Shown: positions 26,553-35,803 of the stretch, piece after piece
Layout of the letters: each line of letters starts with the position of its first letter
How positions within the stretch are numbered: the first letter of the stretch is position 1
Origin: Acidovorax soli
Lineage (GTDB): Bacteria > Pseudomonadota > Gammaproteobacteria > Burkholderiales > Burkholderiaceae_C
Assembly (NCBI RefSeq): GCF_014207955.1
Contig: NZ_JACHLK010000022.1
Coordinates: 1 to 64,000 of the forward strand
Direction of reading: 5' to 3'
DNA length: 64,000 nucleotides
Notes under the pieces: model-generated
The model's database searches: none
Told to the model about the DNA's origin: nothing
What the model saw: only the letters and a program-made list of their open reading frames with translations
Position numbers and translations under genes: made by a program

Positions 26553-27608
26553 ATGAAACTACACGGAATCATTGCGCGATGCTGTGCATCCGCCTTGATC
26601 GCATTGGCCTGGACCTGCCCGGCATACGGTGCCGCATCCACGGAAGCCGAGGAGCGATCCGGACTGCGCGAGTTCTTCGCGCGTAAATTCGTATTGTCTG
26701 AATATGAAGAGCTTGACGCCTGGTACACCAAGGAACTTCAGGAAAACGCCCGTCTTCCATCCGGCGTCTTCCGCGCCAACCGACTGGTACGCTCCATCCA
26801 TTTCAGCCCCGAGAGCTGCTACGTGTCGGACGGGCCGTGCCCGCGTGTCTATGACGCCGCCTGGGCGGCGCAACAGAAAAAAGCCAAGGATTGGCTGGCA
26901 AAGGCCCCCCAGTCCACCCTGGCAGCGATGGTGCTGGCCAATGCTTACAACCAACAGGCCTGGGCGCACCGCGGCGATGGCTATGCCCACACCGTGCGCG
27001 ACGAAGACATGCGCACCTTCCTTGAGCTCAACCAGAAGTCCCTGCGCGCCCTGTTTACGCACGCGGAATTCGGGCGAAAAGACCCCAACTGGTGGGCGCA
27101 ACTCCTGACCTTTGCGCTGTACAGCGGCATCGACAGGCAGTCCTACACAAAGCTTTCGCAGGATGCCATTGCCGCATTTCCCAAAAACCACGACGTCTAC
27201 TTCGCCATATCACTGGGGTTGATGCCGCAATGGGGCGGAAGCCGCAAGGCAATTGCAGACCTTGCAGCCCAAGCCGTGGAGAACACCAAAGCCGAAGAGG
27301 GACAAGCCTTCTACGCCCGCGTCTATTGGAACCTCTACTCGTGGCTGGCCACGGACGGCCCAGCAGTCTTTACCCGGCCCGACGTGAACTGGCCGCGCAT
27401 CCGCGCAGGCTTCGAAGATCTGATCCAGCGCTACCCCAGCAGCGTCAACTTCAACGCCTATGCCCGGCTGTCCTGCGTGGCCGCGCAGGACAAGCAGGCT
27501 ACGGCCAAGGCCATCCAGCGGATGGGGCAAGACATCGTTCCCCAGATCTGGGAAAGCCGTGCGGAGTTCGCGCGCTGCCGAAGCTGGTCGCAGGAAGGTG
27601 CGCAATGA
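26553..27608 (+). CDS. Exported protein of unknown function (first of a coupled pair)
   Basis: This 351-residue protein has a signal peptide (cleavage near AYGA, residue ~26). The mature protein is helix-rich with TPR-like or DUF4034-like character: repeated W, Y and Q-rich segments (STLAAMVLANAYNQQAWAHRGDGYAH, DPNWWAQLLTFALYSGID) and an ending with paired cysteines (LSCVAAQD, FARCRSW). GAGAGGGA before the ATG is a good ribosome site. Its stop overlaps the start of the next gene by 4 bp (ATGA), and the two proteins share the same length class and similar ends, so they are probably paralogues made together. Confidence 0.7.
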   Translation: MKLHGIIARCCASALIALAWTCPAYGAASTEAEERSGLREFFARKFVLSEYEELDAWYTKELQENARLPSGVFRANRLVRSIHFSPESCYVSDGPCPRVYDAAWAAQQKKAKDWLAKAPQSTLAAMVLANAYNQQAWAHRGDGYAHTVRDEDMRTFLELNQKSLRALFTHAEFGRKDPNWWAQLLTFALYSGIDRQSYTKLSQDAIAAFPKNHDVYFAISLGLMPQWGGSRKAIADLAAQAVENTKAEEGQAFYARVYWNLYSWLATDGPAVFTRPDVNWPRIRAGFEDLIQRYPSSVNFNAYARLSCVAAQDKQATAKAIQRMGQDIVPQIWESRAEFARCRSWSQEGAQ

Positions 27609-28600
27609 CCGGGCTGCGCCTGCTGGCGGCGGCTTTGCTGCTCTGGGCGGCCAGCGGCAATTGCATGGCTAAGCCAAGCTGGGCGGAATATCTCAAGAGC
27701 TACAAGCTGTTGGAAAGCGGCGCCTTCACCCAACTCGAGGCGTTACACGCCAGGAGCACGGCAATCAAGGACGTCGATGACTTGGGCTACACAGAAGTTG
27801 AGAAGTTCTTTGACGGATTGGTGGTGGGGGCACACTCGATTACCTCCCAGCCTAGTGTCGTCCTGGAGCATGCGCGCCAGTGGGTGAAAGCCTCACCGGA
27901 CAGCATGGCTGCAGCCATCGTGCTGGGTCGCCTGACCATTCAATGGCTGGACTCGTGGTTCCAGAAAAAGCCCAGTTGGGCCGAACAGGAAAGACTGATC
28001 GCGGATGCGCGCCAGCAGATGGAAAGGTTCAAAGAGCGGGGAAAGAACCATCCTGAATGGCACAGCGCCTACATCCGCCTCATGGCGCTGAATGGCGCCG
28101 GGCCTTCGCAGGTGATGGAAAGCACGAAGCTGCACCTGCAGGGGCAGTCCATTCCTGGCAGACTGTATTTCGCAGACATCGTGCAGGCGCTGGACATCGG
28201 CACCTCTGGTGCATTTCCCCAACTGCGTGAACTCGCGGTGCTCGCATCCCAGAAGTCTGGGCAACGGGATGGTCTTGCCATGTATGCCGTGGTCTACCTC
28301 GCTGCCTTCGACTTTGCGCCGAATCTGCGCACAGACTTCTTCAGGCCCGAGATGACCGACTGGCGAACGCTCGATTCCGCGCTGATCGATCTGGAAAAGC
28401 ACTACCCCGCCAATTGGCAACGCCACTACCATGCAGCGTTATCCTGCCAGGCCCGCGACAAGGCCCGTGCCAGTGTGCTCTTCAGCCAATTGTCCAGACC
28501 CGACGTGGAACAGTCCGAACTATGGAAAAGCCGCTTGGGCGGAGAGGCCGTTTACAACCGCTGCAAGTCCTGGGCGCTGGGTCGGTCCGAGCCGACCTAG
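27605..28600 (+). CDS. Exported protein of unknown function (second of a coupled pair)
   Basis: This 331-residue protein has a signal peptide (LLLWAASGNCMA, residues ~5-23). Like the preceding gene product it is helical and DUF4034-like, with HPEWHSAYIRLMALNGAG in the middle, YPANWQRHYHAALSCQARDKA near the end and a final NRCKSWALG parallel to FARCRSWSQ in the upstream protein. Translation is coupled to the upstream gene through a 4-bp ATGA overlap. The function is unknown; the shared pattern suggests a duplicated periplasmic helical-repeat protein. Confidence 0.7.
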   Translation: MTGLRLLAAALLLWAASGNCMAKPSWAEYLKSYKLLESGAFTQLEALHARSTAIKDVDDLGYTEVEKFFDGLVVGAHSITSQPSVVLEHARQWVKASPDSMAAAIVLGRLTIQWLDSWFQKKPSWAEQERLIADARQQMERFKERGKNHPEWHSAYIRLMALNGAGPSQVMESTKLHLQGQSIPGRLYFADIVQALDIGTSGAFPQLRELAVLASQKSGQRDGLAMYAVVYLAAFDFAPNLRTDFFRPEMTDWRTLDSALIDLEKHYPANWQRHYHAALSCQARDKARASVLFSQLSRPDVEQSELWKSRLGGEAVYNRCKSWALGRSEPT

Positions 28601-28694
28601 ACACCGGCGCCATGATCTGCGCCACCGCGCGGCCAGGCTGCGCAAGTTCATGGCGGCCGCGGCCATGTACTGCCCTGCGACGGCATCCCGAGCC

Positions 28695-29603
28695 TTACCG
28701 GGCCAACCGGTGCAACACCTCCCGCAACGCCAGCGCCGCCACGCCCAAGGCCCGGTCGGTGCGCCAGGCCAGGTAGGTCTGCATCTGCGCCACGCCCTGC
28801 GGGCCCAGGGCGGTGGCGGGCAGGGGCTGCAGTTGCCCCTCGGCCAGCTCGCGCTCCACGGCCCAGTGCGGCAGGCGGCCCCAGCCCACGCCGGCCAGGA
28901 TCAGGGCGCGCTTGGCGTCCTGGGTGCCCACGCGCAGCGTCTGGGGCGACAGCACGCCGAAGTCGCGCCCTTCGGACAGCGCGCTCGGGTCCTCCAGCAC
29001 GATCTGCAGGTGGTCGGCCAGGTCCACGCCCGCCAGGGCCTGCCTGCCGCGCCCACGCCTTGCCAGAGGGTGGCCCTGCGCGGCCACCGCCACGATGGGC
29101 ACGGCCTGCAGTGCCTCGGTCTCGATGCGCGGGTCGCGAAAATCCTCGCCCGCCATGATGGCCAGGTCGCAGGCCTCGTCGCGCAGCGCCTGCAATGTGC
29201 CGCCCAGCGGCGCGGTGGCCATGCGCAATCGAACGGAGGGCAAGGCCGCGCGCAGCTCGCCCAGCGCGGCGGCCGCCAGGGGCAGCGGGTAGAGCGTGTC
29301 CACCATCAGGGCCAGCTCGGTCTCCACGCCCTCGCCCAGGCCGCGGGCCCGCGCACGCAGAAAGTCCACCTTGAGCAGCACGGCGCGCGCGTCCTCCAGC
29401 AGGGCCGCGCCGGCGGGTGTCAGCGCCGGGCGGTGGCCGCTGCGGTCGAACACCGCCACGCCCAGCTGGTTCTCGAGGTTGGCGATGGCATGGCTCACGG
29501 CCGACTGGGCGCGCAGCAGGCGTGCGGCCCCGGCGCGAAAGCTGCCGGCCTCGGCCACGGTGACGAACATGCGGATCTGGTCGAGGGTGAGGGCGTCGAG
29601 CAT
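28695..29603 (-). CDS. LysR-family transcriptional regulator
   Basis: This 302-residue protein has a LysR winged HTH (LDQIRMFVTVAEAGSFRAGAARLLRAQSAVSHAIANLENQLG) and a substrate-binding-like effector domain (about 90-290). It is transcribed divergently from wrbA and the MFS gene. A T-N11-A type palindrome lies 13-31 bp upstream of its start. It most likely controls the wrbA-MFS pair and itself. The effector is unknown. Confidence 0.92.
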   Translation of the reverse strand: MLDALTLDQIRMFVTVAEAGSFRAGAARLLRAQSAVSHAIANLENQLGVAVFDRSGHRPALTPAGAALLEDARAVLLKVDFLRARARGLGEGVETELALMVDTLYPLPLAAAALGELRAALPSVRLRMATAPLGGTLQALRDEACDLAIMAGEDFRDPRIETEALQAVPIVAVAAQGHPLARRGRGRQALAGVDLADHLQIVLEDPSALSEGRDFGVLSPQTLRVGTQDAKRALILAGVGWGRLPHWAVERELAEGQLQPLPATALGPQGVAQMQTYLAWRTDRALGVAALALREVLHRLAR

Positions 29604-29615
29604 GGAGGGCCTTTT

Positions 29616-29634
29616 TGATCTGTTTCATAGATCA
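29616..29634. promoter_or_regulatory. LysR-type binding palindrome between lysR and wrbA
   Basis: TGATCT-GTTTCAT-AGATCA is a perfect 6-bp inverted repeat with 7-bp spacing, containing the T-N11-A core of LysR operators. It sits in the 122-bp divergent gap, immediately upstream of the lysR start and about 92 bp upstream of wrbA. Confidence 0.65.
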
Positions 29635-29725
29635 GAATGACCTTAATTTTATGGCTTCCGCAGATCACTCCATGTGCCGATACTTGGCTACATCCCGACC
29701 CCAGAAGAAAGACGTTGGCGCCACC

Positions 29726-30355
29726 ATGACCCAGGTTCTCGTTCTCTACTATTCCTCCTACGGCCATATTGCAACCATGGCTGCCGCCGTGGCCGAGGGC
29801 GTGCGCAGCCTGGGCGGCGGCGCCAAGGCCGTGGTCAAGCGCGTGCCTGAGCTGGTGCCAGAGCACATCGCACGCAAGGCGGGCTACCAGGCCATGCCGG
29901 ATGTGCCTGTCGCTTCGGTGGGCGAACTGGCCGACTACGACGCCATCGTGATCGGCACCCCCACGCGCTTCGGCAGCATGGCTGCGCAGATGAAGAACTT
30001 CCTCGACCAGGCCGGCGGCCTGTGGGCACGCGATGCATTGGTCGGAAAAGTGGGCAGCGTCTTCACCTCCACCGGCAGCCAGCATGGCGGGCAGGAGTCG
30101 ACCATTCTCTCCACCCATACGGTGCTGCTGCATTTGGGCATGGTGATCGTGGGCCTGCCCTACCGTTTCAAGGGCCAGTTGCGCATGGATGAGATCACCG
30201 GCGGCTCGCCCTACGGCGCCAGCACCCTGGCCGACGATGGCCACGGCGGTGATCGCCAGCCCAGCGCCAATGAGCTGGAGGGCGCCCGCTACCAGGGCCG
30301 CCATGTCGCCCACGTTGCGCGCGCACTGCGGCAGGCCCAGGCGGTGGCGGCGTGA
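29726..30355 (+). CDS. wrbA: NAD(P)H:quinone oxidoreductase WrbA
   Basis: This 209-residue flavodoxin-like protein matches WrbA throughout: LVLYYSSYGHIATMA (FMN phosphate loop), IVIGTPTRFGSMAAQMKNFLDQ, FTSTGSQHGGQE, LPYRF and GGSPYGASTLA. WrbA is an FMN-dependent tetramer that reduces quinones by two electrons and protects against redox cycling. Its stop overlaps the GTG start of the downstream MFS gene by 4 bp, so the two are translationally coupled. The start at 29726 fits the family. Confidence 0.95.
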   Translation: MTQVLVLYYSSYGHIATMAAAVAEGVRSLGGGAKAVVKRVPELVPEHIARKAGYQAMPDVPVASVGELADYDAIVIGTPTRFGSMAAQMKNFLDQAGGLWARDALVGKVGSVFTSTGSQHGGQESTILSTHTVLLHLGMVIVGLPYRFKGQLRMDEITGGSPYGASTLADDGHGGDRQPSANELEGARYQGRHVAHVARALRQAQAVAA

Positions 30356-31536
30356 AGCCCCGGGCAGCAGCGCCCCAGGCGGGAACGACCGACTGGCGCA
30401 CCGTGGCCGTGGTGGTGGCCGCAGGCGTGGCCTCGTCCTTCCACCTGGGCAAGGTGGCCATTGCCGGCCCCCAGCTGCAGGCCGGCCTGGGGCTCAGCCT
30501 GTCCATGCTGGGCGCCCTGGGCGGCACCTTTGCCATGCTGGGCGCGGTCGGCGGCGTGCTCGCGGGATCGGTGGTGGCCCGTGCGGGCGCGCGCCGCATG
30601 CTCGTGCTGGGCCTCGTGGCCACACTGCTGGGCGCCTTGCTGGCGGTATCTTCCGGCAGCTACGCCATGCTGCTGGCCTCGCGCGTGCTCGAAGGGCTGG
30701 GCTTTGTGCTCATCACCGTGGCCGGGCCCACCGTGCTCGCGCGGCAGGTGCAGGCCGCCGACCGCAGCCGCGCCATGGCACTGTGGAGCTGCTTCATGCC
30801 CAGCGGCATCGCACTGGCCATGCTCACGGGGCCGTGGTTCGGCGGCTGGCGCAGCCTGTGGATGGCGGCAGCGCTGGGCTCGGGCCTCATCGCGGTGCTG
30901 GTGCTGCGGGCCGTGCCCAGCACCGCGGGTGCACAGGGCGCACCGGCCGGGCCACGCGCACGCATTGCCGAGCTGGGGCGCGGCCCCGCACTGGCCCTGG
31001 CCACCACCTTTCTGCTCTACAGCCTGATGTTCTTTGCCCTGTTCAGCTTTCTGCCGGTGCTGCTGCAGCAGCGCATGCAGGTCAGCGCCAGCACGGTGGG
31101 CCTGCTCGCGGCACTGGCCAGCGCGGCCAACATCGTGGGCAACCTGGCGGCCGGCGCACTGCTGCCGCGGGTGGGGCGCACGGCGCTGGGCACGGCCGCT
31201 GCCGCCGCGATGGCGCTGTGCGCGCTGGGCATCTTCCTGCCCTTGCTGCCCCCCTGGGCCGCCTTTGCGCTGTGCCTGGTGTTCTCGGCCATGGGCGGGC
31301 TGGTGCCGTCCAGCCTGCTGTCATCGGTGCCGCAGGTGACGGCCACGCCCGCCCACGCCGCGCTGGCCGTGGGCCTGCTCATGCAGGGCAGCAACCTGGG
31401 CCAGGCCCTGGGCCCGCTGCTGGTGGGCAATGTGGTGGACCACCATGGCTGGCCGGCTGCGGCGGCGTGCGTGGTGCTGGCGGCGCTGGCAATGGCCTGC
31501 ACCCTGCGCTGGCGGGCACGCACCGGGGCGCCATAG
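30352..31536 (+). CDS. MFS transporter (CynX/NimT-like)
   Basis: This 394-residue protein has about 12 transmembrane helices and MFS signatures, including the loop 2-3 motif GSVVARAGARRMLVLG and GALLPRVGRT in the second half. It resembles small-molecule exporters or importers of the CynX/NimT and YbfB groups. The GTG start at 30352 overlaps the wrbA stop (GTGA). Co-translation with WrbA under a LysR regulator suggests export of, or response to, an electrophilic or quinone-like compound; this is inferred from context only. Confidence 0.85.
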   Translation: MKPRAAAPQAGTTDWRTVAVVVAAGVASSFHLGKVAIAGPQLQAGLGLSLSMLGALGGTFAMLGAVGGVLAGSVVARAGARRMLVLGLVATLLGALLAVSSGSYAMLLASRVLEGLGFVLITVAGPTVLARQVQAADRSRAMALWSCFMPSGIALAMLTGPWFGGWRSLWMAAALGSGLIAVLVLRAVPSTAGAQGAPAGPRARIAELGRGPALALATTFLLYSLMFFALFSFLPVLLQQRMQVSASTVGLLAALASAANIVGNLAAGALLPRVGRTALGTAAAAAMALCALGIFLPLLPPWAAFALCLVFSAMGGLVPSSLLSSVPQVTATPAHAALAVGLLMQGSNLGQALGPLLVGNVVDHHGWPAAAACVVLAALAMACTLRWRARTGAP

Positions 31537-31610
31537 GCCTTGGCGTGCGTCCTGCCCGGCGGGCGGCAGCACGCAGCCGGGTGCGATGCAGGCCTGCCCG
31601 CCATTCATGC

Positions 31611-32522
31611 TCAGAAGCGTTTGGCGATGCTGAGGATCAACCGGGTCTTGTCCATGCGCCGCGCGGTGCCGCCCGCGTCCACGGCCACGAAGGGCGCGCT
31701 GTCGCGCACCGTGGCGCCCGCCGCCTCGGCGCCGAAGATGAAGCCCCAGCGCGTGTGCTCCAGGCCCAGCCGGTAGTCCACCGTGTCCATGCCGCGGAAG
31801 TTGCGCACCTTCTGCCAGCCCAGGTGGCCGATGAGCTTGGTGCTGCCGTTGATCGGGTAGGCCAGGTCGAGGTCGAGCAGCTGTGTGCCCCGGCTGTGGC
31901 GCATGCCCTGGCCGTAGCAGTCCATGGCGGCCGCCATGTCGCTGGCCAGGTAGCTGGGGCAGATGGTGGAGGAGTTGGCCCCCCGGAAATCCCTGCTCAC
32001 CACATGCAGGTAGCGCGCGGTGAGGTAGCCCCAGCCCAGCTCGCCCACCAGGTAGCTGGTGTGAAAGCCCGTGTTGGCCACGCCGGTGGGGTCGAAGTTC
32101 TCATCGAAGCCCGTGGGCGCGCCAACCACCCTGGCCCGCGGGAACCACTCGCGCGCAGCGGCCACGCCATAGTGCAGCGCGCGCGGGTCGCCACCGCGCC
32201 AGCCCACGGCCAGCATGGGGTTGAGGCGGTTGCTGTCAGGGTAGTTCACGCGGCTGATGCTGCCAACCTGGAACTGGCCGATCAGGCCGGACTCGTGCGC
32301 GAGCTCCACCGTCAGCTCCGCGCCGGGCCGCCCGAAGCTATCGGAGATGCCACGCGTCTTGCGGTCGCTGGAAAACTTCAGGGTGGTGCTGATGCTGTAG
32401 CTGGCAATCTCGGGCTCATCGTCGGCCGGGGTTGGCGCAGCGGGCATCTGGGCCTGGGCCTGGGCCAGTGCGCTGGCGCCCGCAAGCGCTGCCAGAGCCA
32501 ACAGGTGGAGGGTGTTCTGCAT
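31611..32522 (-). CDS. TorF-family putative porin
   Basis: This 303-residue outer-membrane protein has a signal peptide ending ALAQAQAQ. It shows the pattern of the TorF / Gcw_chp family: TLKFSSDRKTRGISDSFGRPGAEL at the start, alternating beta strands, and an end with a terminal aromatic (LILSIAKRF*) as required for outer-membrane insertion. It is the last gene of the five-gene cluster running from 36193 and sits 20 bp after the DUF2147 gene. The substrate is unknown. Confidence 0.8.
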   Translation of the reverse strand: MQNTLHLLALAALAGASALAQAQAQMPAAPTPADDEPEIASYSISTTLKFSSDRKTRGISDSFGRPGAELTVELAHESGLIGQFQVGSISRVNYPDSNRLNPMLAVGWRGGDPRALHYGVAAAREWFPRARVVGAPTGFDENFDPTGVANTGFHTSYLVGELGWGYLTARYLHVVSRDFRGANSSTICPSYLASDMAAAMDCYGQGMRHSRGTQLLDLDLAYPINGSTKLIGHLGWQKVRNFRGMDTVDYRLGLEHTRWGFIFGAEAAGATVRDSAPFVAVDAGGTARRMDKTRLILSIAKRF

Positions 32523-32542
32523 GGAGGTCTCCTCGGGGTGGG

Positions 32543-32962
32543 TCAGCGTTGCGGGCAGGGCTGGGCTGGGGCGGCGGCGCGGGTCATCTCCTCGGTCTCG
32601 CCCAGCACCTCGACCCCCACGAAGGCGCGCAGGCTGAGCTTGTCGCCCTGTGCGCGCAGCACGCCCTTGTAGTTTTTCTTGCTGCGCGGGTCGTGCACCC
32701 AGCCCTCGCGCCAGGCTTCGCCGTCCCAGCGCTTGAGCCTGGCGATGCGCACGCCGCAGGCATCCGCCGCGGTGCCCGCGTCCTTGTCCCAGACGATCTG
32801 CCCGCACAGCACACCAGCTGCGTCGGCACACTCCTTGAATTCGACGATGGCGCCCTGGTCGGCGCTGAGCCAGGTGCCATGGGCATCCCTTGCGTTGGCC
32901 GCGTGCGTGGGCAAGGCCACGCACGCGGCCAGGCAGGCGGCCAGGGTGAGGGGGTATCGCAT
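32543..32962 (-). CDS. DUF2147 exported protein
   Basis: This 139-residue protein has a signal peptide (CVALPTHAANA). Its mature part is of DUF2147 type: GTWLSADQGAIVEFKEC, LCGQIVWDKD, NYKGVLRAQGDKLSLRAFVG. This periplasmic beta-barrel-like family is of unknown role. It lies between the PLP-enzyme gene and the porin gene in the same transcription unit. Confidence 0.85.
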   Translation of the reverse strand: MRYPLTLAACLAACVALPTHAANARDAHGTWLSADQGAIVEFKECADAAGVLCGQIVWDKDAGTAADACGVRIARLKRWDGEAWREGWVHDPRSKKNYKGVLRAQGDKLSLRAFVGVEVLGETEEMTRAAAPAQPCPQR

Positions 32963-33027
32963 GTTGTCTCCTTTGTTGTGTATCGGTATCTGGAGGGGTT
33001 GGGGAAAAAGGCGAAGCGGGAACGGAT

Positions 33028-34332
33028 TCAGGGCATGGGCAGCAGCACGGGCCAGTGCCCGACCACCTCGCCCCCCGCGACGACGGCGATGTCGCCGAAC
33101 TGCTGCAGCATCGCCTCGCTCTTGTGCGGGCGCAGGAACACGGTGTCGCCCGGCGACAGCCCCTGCCGCCCCGAACCAACCAGCACCTGCTGGTTGGGCG
33201 ACTGCCCGTACAGGCCGCTGGTGGCCAGGCCTGCGGGCGACACCGGGTCGGCGCGCCACTGCCCGCCGTAGAGGAACACGCCATGGCGCTGGTTGCGGTC
33301 CCACGCCTTGGCAAGCCCGCCCAGCCACTCCACGCCCGTGGGCAGCTCGAAGGCGCCGCTCTTGAGCACGGGTGCGGCGATGAAACAGGCGGCCTCGCAT
33401 GCCGCCAGGTGCGCAAGGTCGAATTCCGTCGGCTTGACGAAGGCCGAGCCGATGCTGACCTCGTTGGCTGCGCCGCTGCCATCGTGCAGGTGGAAGGTGG
33501 GCGAGCCGGCGGCATTCCAGGTCAGGGGCATCGCCGCATCGGCCCGGCCCACCTGGGCCAGCGCCGCCTGGGCCTGCGCCTTGTAGTCCGTGTAGACCTT
33601 GGTGGCATGCGCTTGCGCACGGCTGCGCGCGCCGGGCAGGTCGGGGATGGCGCTGATGTGCGGGTCGTAGCCCATCATGCCGCTGAACTGCAGCAGCGGC
33701 TCCTCGCGCAGCAGCGCCAGGGCAGTGCCCAGGGCCTCGGCGCTGGCAAAGCCGCCCCGGTGCAGGCCCACGTCGATCTCCAGGTTGACGCGCAGCGTCT
33801 GGCCCAGCGCGCGCGCCAGCTCGCGGTACTCGGCCAGGCGCGCGGGGGTGTCGACCAGCCATTGCAGCTGGCGGCCCGGGTCGAACGCGCCACGCACATG
33901 CTGCTGGTAGAACGCCTGCGCCGCGCCCACCGGCAGGGGCTTGCCCAGCAGCAGGTCGTGGCGGGGCATGTCGGCGGCCAGGCGCAGCAGGTAAGGCAGG
34001 TTGAAGACCATCTGCCGCGTGGTGCCGGCCTCGCGCGTGATCAGCTCCAGCAGCGGCAGCGAAGGCAGCGACTTGGCCACCACACGCAGCGGCATGCCCT
34101 GCGCCTTGAGGGCCAGCACCTGGCGCAGATTGGCCTGCAGGCGGTCACGGTCGATCACCAGCACCGGGGTGGTGGCGTCGGTCGCGCGGCCGGAGCGGCG
34201 CAGCGCGCGCGCCAGCGCTGCGAAGTACGCATCGTGTGGCGCGCCGCGCTCCGACGGGCGCATCGCCATGGCGGCCACGGCGACAACGCCCGTGCCGATA
34301 AGCCATTTGCGGCGGGTGGTGGTGGTGGTCAT
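33028..34332 (-). CDS. Tat-exported DSD1/alanine-racemase-like PLP enzyme
   Basis: This 434-residue protein has a twin-arginine-type signal (RRKWLIGTGVVAVAAMA). A fold-type III PLP domain follows, with the pyridoxal lysine in VVAKSLPS (about residue 88), then a C-terminal beta domain as in D-threonine aldolase / D-serine dehydratase (DSD1) enzymes. A His and acidic residues for metal binding appear near the end (RPHKSEA). It is annotated only at family level; the substrate may be a D-amino acid or hydroxy amino acid. It overlaps the upstream oxidase gene by 4 bp (ATGA). A PLP enzyme with a Tat signal fits export after cofactor insertion. Confidence 0.8.
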   Translation of the reverse strand: MTTTTTRRKWLIGTGVVAVAAMAMRPSERGAPHDAYFAALARALRRSGRATDATTPVLVIDRDRLQANLRQVLALKAQGMPLRVVAKSLPSLPLLELITREAGTTRQMVFNLPYLLRLAADMPRHDLLLGKPLPVGAAQAFYQQHVRGAFDPGRQLQWLVDTPARLAEYRELARALGQTLRVNLEIDVGLHRGGFASAEALGTALALLREEPLLQFSGMMGYDPHISAIPDLPGARSRAQAHATKVYTDYKAQAQAALAQVGRADAAMPLTWNAAGSPTFHLHDGSGAANEVSIGSAFVKPTEFDLAHLAACEAACFIAAPVLKSGAFELPTGVEWLGGLAKAWDRNQRHGVFLYGGQWRADPVSPAGLATSGLYGQSPNQQVLVGSGRQGLSPGDTVFLRPHKSEAMLQQFGDIAVVAGGEVVGHWPVLLPMP

Positions 34333-35774
34333 GCCGTGACTCCCAACAGGCTGCGCAGGTGCGGATTGAGCAAACGCCCCTCGGGGTCCATGTCCCGGCG
34401 CAGCGCCTGGAAGTCCTTGAAACGGGGGTACAGCGTGGCCAGCTGCGCCGCGCCCAGGCTGTGCAGCTTGCCCCAGTGCGGGCGGCCGCCATGGCGCTGG
34501 AAGATCGGGCCGATCTCGCTGAGCAGGTAGTCGTGCGCCTCGTCGGCCGCCGCGTGCACGGCGATGGAGCAGCTTGCGCGCTGGTAGAAAGGGCTGAGCC
34601 AGGCGTCATCGGCGGCGACGAAGCGGAACTCGAGCGGAAAGAACACCTCGCTGCGCTTCTCCAGCGCGGCGATCACCTCCTTCACGCAGGCCAGGCCGGC
34701 CTCGGCGGGCACGTGGTACTCGGTCTCGTTGAACCGCGTGGGCCGCTGCGTGGCCAGCAGGCGCCAGGCGCGGTTGCGTGCGTCCTCGGTCTGCTTCGGG
34801 TCGATCAGCCAGCCCGCCACCTTGCGCCGCAGCGCGGGCGAAAAACCCAGCCAGTCGCGCAGGCGGCGCAGGTCGCGCAGGACGTCCTCGTCCGCCGCCT
34901 GCACGGTGAGCACCTCGGCGCTGGTGTCCACATCGTGCGTGATGCCCGCCGCATAGCCCGTGAAGGGCAGGTAGTAGAACTCGAAGTTGCGGTGCTTGCG
35001 CGCCAGTTCGGGCGCCCGCTCCAGCAGTTGCATCGCGGGCTCCAGCCAGACATGGCGATGCAGGTTGTAGGCGGGCACCACACGCACCTGGGCCTGGGTG
35101 ATGACGCCCAAGCTGCCCAGCGACACGCGCGCGGCCGCCAGCAGCTCGGGGTTCTTGCTGGCGCTGCATTCGACCACCTCGCCGCGCGCCGTGACCAGGC
35201 GCAGCGCCTGCACCTCGGCGTGCAGCGCAGGCAGCTCGCGCCCCGTGCCGTGCGTCCCCGTGCTGATGGCCCCGGCGTAGCTCTGCACGTCGATGTCGGG
35301 CAGGTTGGGCAAGGCCAGGCCCAGCGCGTCGAGCTGGCGCGATACCACGGAAAGGCGCGTACCCCCCTGTACCAGCGCGGCACCCGCCACCGGCGCACGC
35401 GCCACGCCCGAAAGGCGGTCGAGCGACACCAGCCACTGGTCGGTGGGCACCAGCGGCGTGAACGAATGGCCCGCGCCCACGCTGCGCAGCGTGGTACCTG
35501 CGGGGGCATCGCGCAGGGCCTGGGCCAGCTCGGCCTCGTTGGCCGGCACGAAGTGGCGCCGGGGCTGGCATTGCTGCAAGCCCGACCAGTTGCGCCAGGG
35601 GGCGGGCGCGGCCGGGGACGCAGAGGCCACCGCAGCGGCGGCAGCCGCAGGCGCCTGGGCGCGCGCCAGGCCGGGCCACAAGGCCGCACCCAAGGCGCTG
35701 CCGGCGCCCGCACGCAGCAGCAAACGGCGCGAGGCGGCGCCGCGCCGGCGCAGGGAATCGAGGGGATGTGTCAT
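34329..35774 (-). CDS. Tat-exported FAD-linked sugar-lactone oxidase
   Basis: This 481-residue protein begins with a Tat-like signal (RRLLLRAGAGSALGAALWPGLARA). The FAD_binding_4 domain (RSVGAGHSFTPL, SYAGAISTGTHGTGR) and C-terminal ALO domain (PHWGKLHSL, FKDFQALRRDMDPEGRLLNPHL) are complete. The family contains D-arabinono-1,4-lactone and L-gulono-lactone oxidases and alditol oxidases. Electrons may pass to the cytochrome c encoded 29 bp upstream instead of oxygen. It is coupled to the PLP-enzyme gene by a 4-bp overlap. Confidence 0.88.
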   Translation of the reverse strand: MTHPLDSLRRRGAASRRLLLRAGAGSALGAALWPGLARAQAPAAAAAAVASASPAAPAPWRNWSGLQQCQPRRHFVPANEAELAQALRDAPAGTTLRSVGAGHSFTPLVPTDQWLVSLDRLSGVARAPVAGAALVQGGTRLSVVSRQLDALGLALPNLPDIDVQSYAGAISTGTHGTGRELPALHAEVQALRLVTARGEVVECSASKNPELLAAARVSLGSLGVITQAQVRVVPAYNLHRHVWLEPAMQLLERAPELARKHRNFEFYYLPFTGYAAGITHDVDTSAEVLTVQAADEDVLRDLRRLRDWLGFSPALRRKVAGWLIDPKQTEDARNRAWRLLATQRPTRFNETEYHVPAEAGLACVKEVIAALEKRSEVFFPLEFRFVAADDAWLSPFYQRASCSIAVHAAADEAHDYLLSEIGPIFQRHGGRPHWGKLHSLGAAQLATLYPRFKDFQALRRDMDPEGRLLNPHLRSLLGVTA

Positions 35775-35803
35775 GGGCAAGGAGGGGAGCTGAGGGAGAA
35801 GGG

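Noticed and set aside
30189..32672. A long plus-strand frame running through the MFS and porin region
   Set aside because: It is out of frame with wrbA and the MFS gene, and lies antisense to the porin gene; codon content is that of a shadow.
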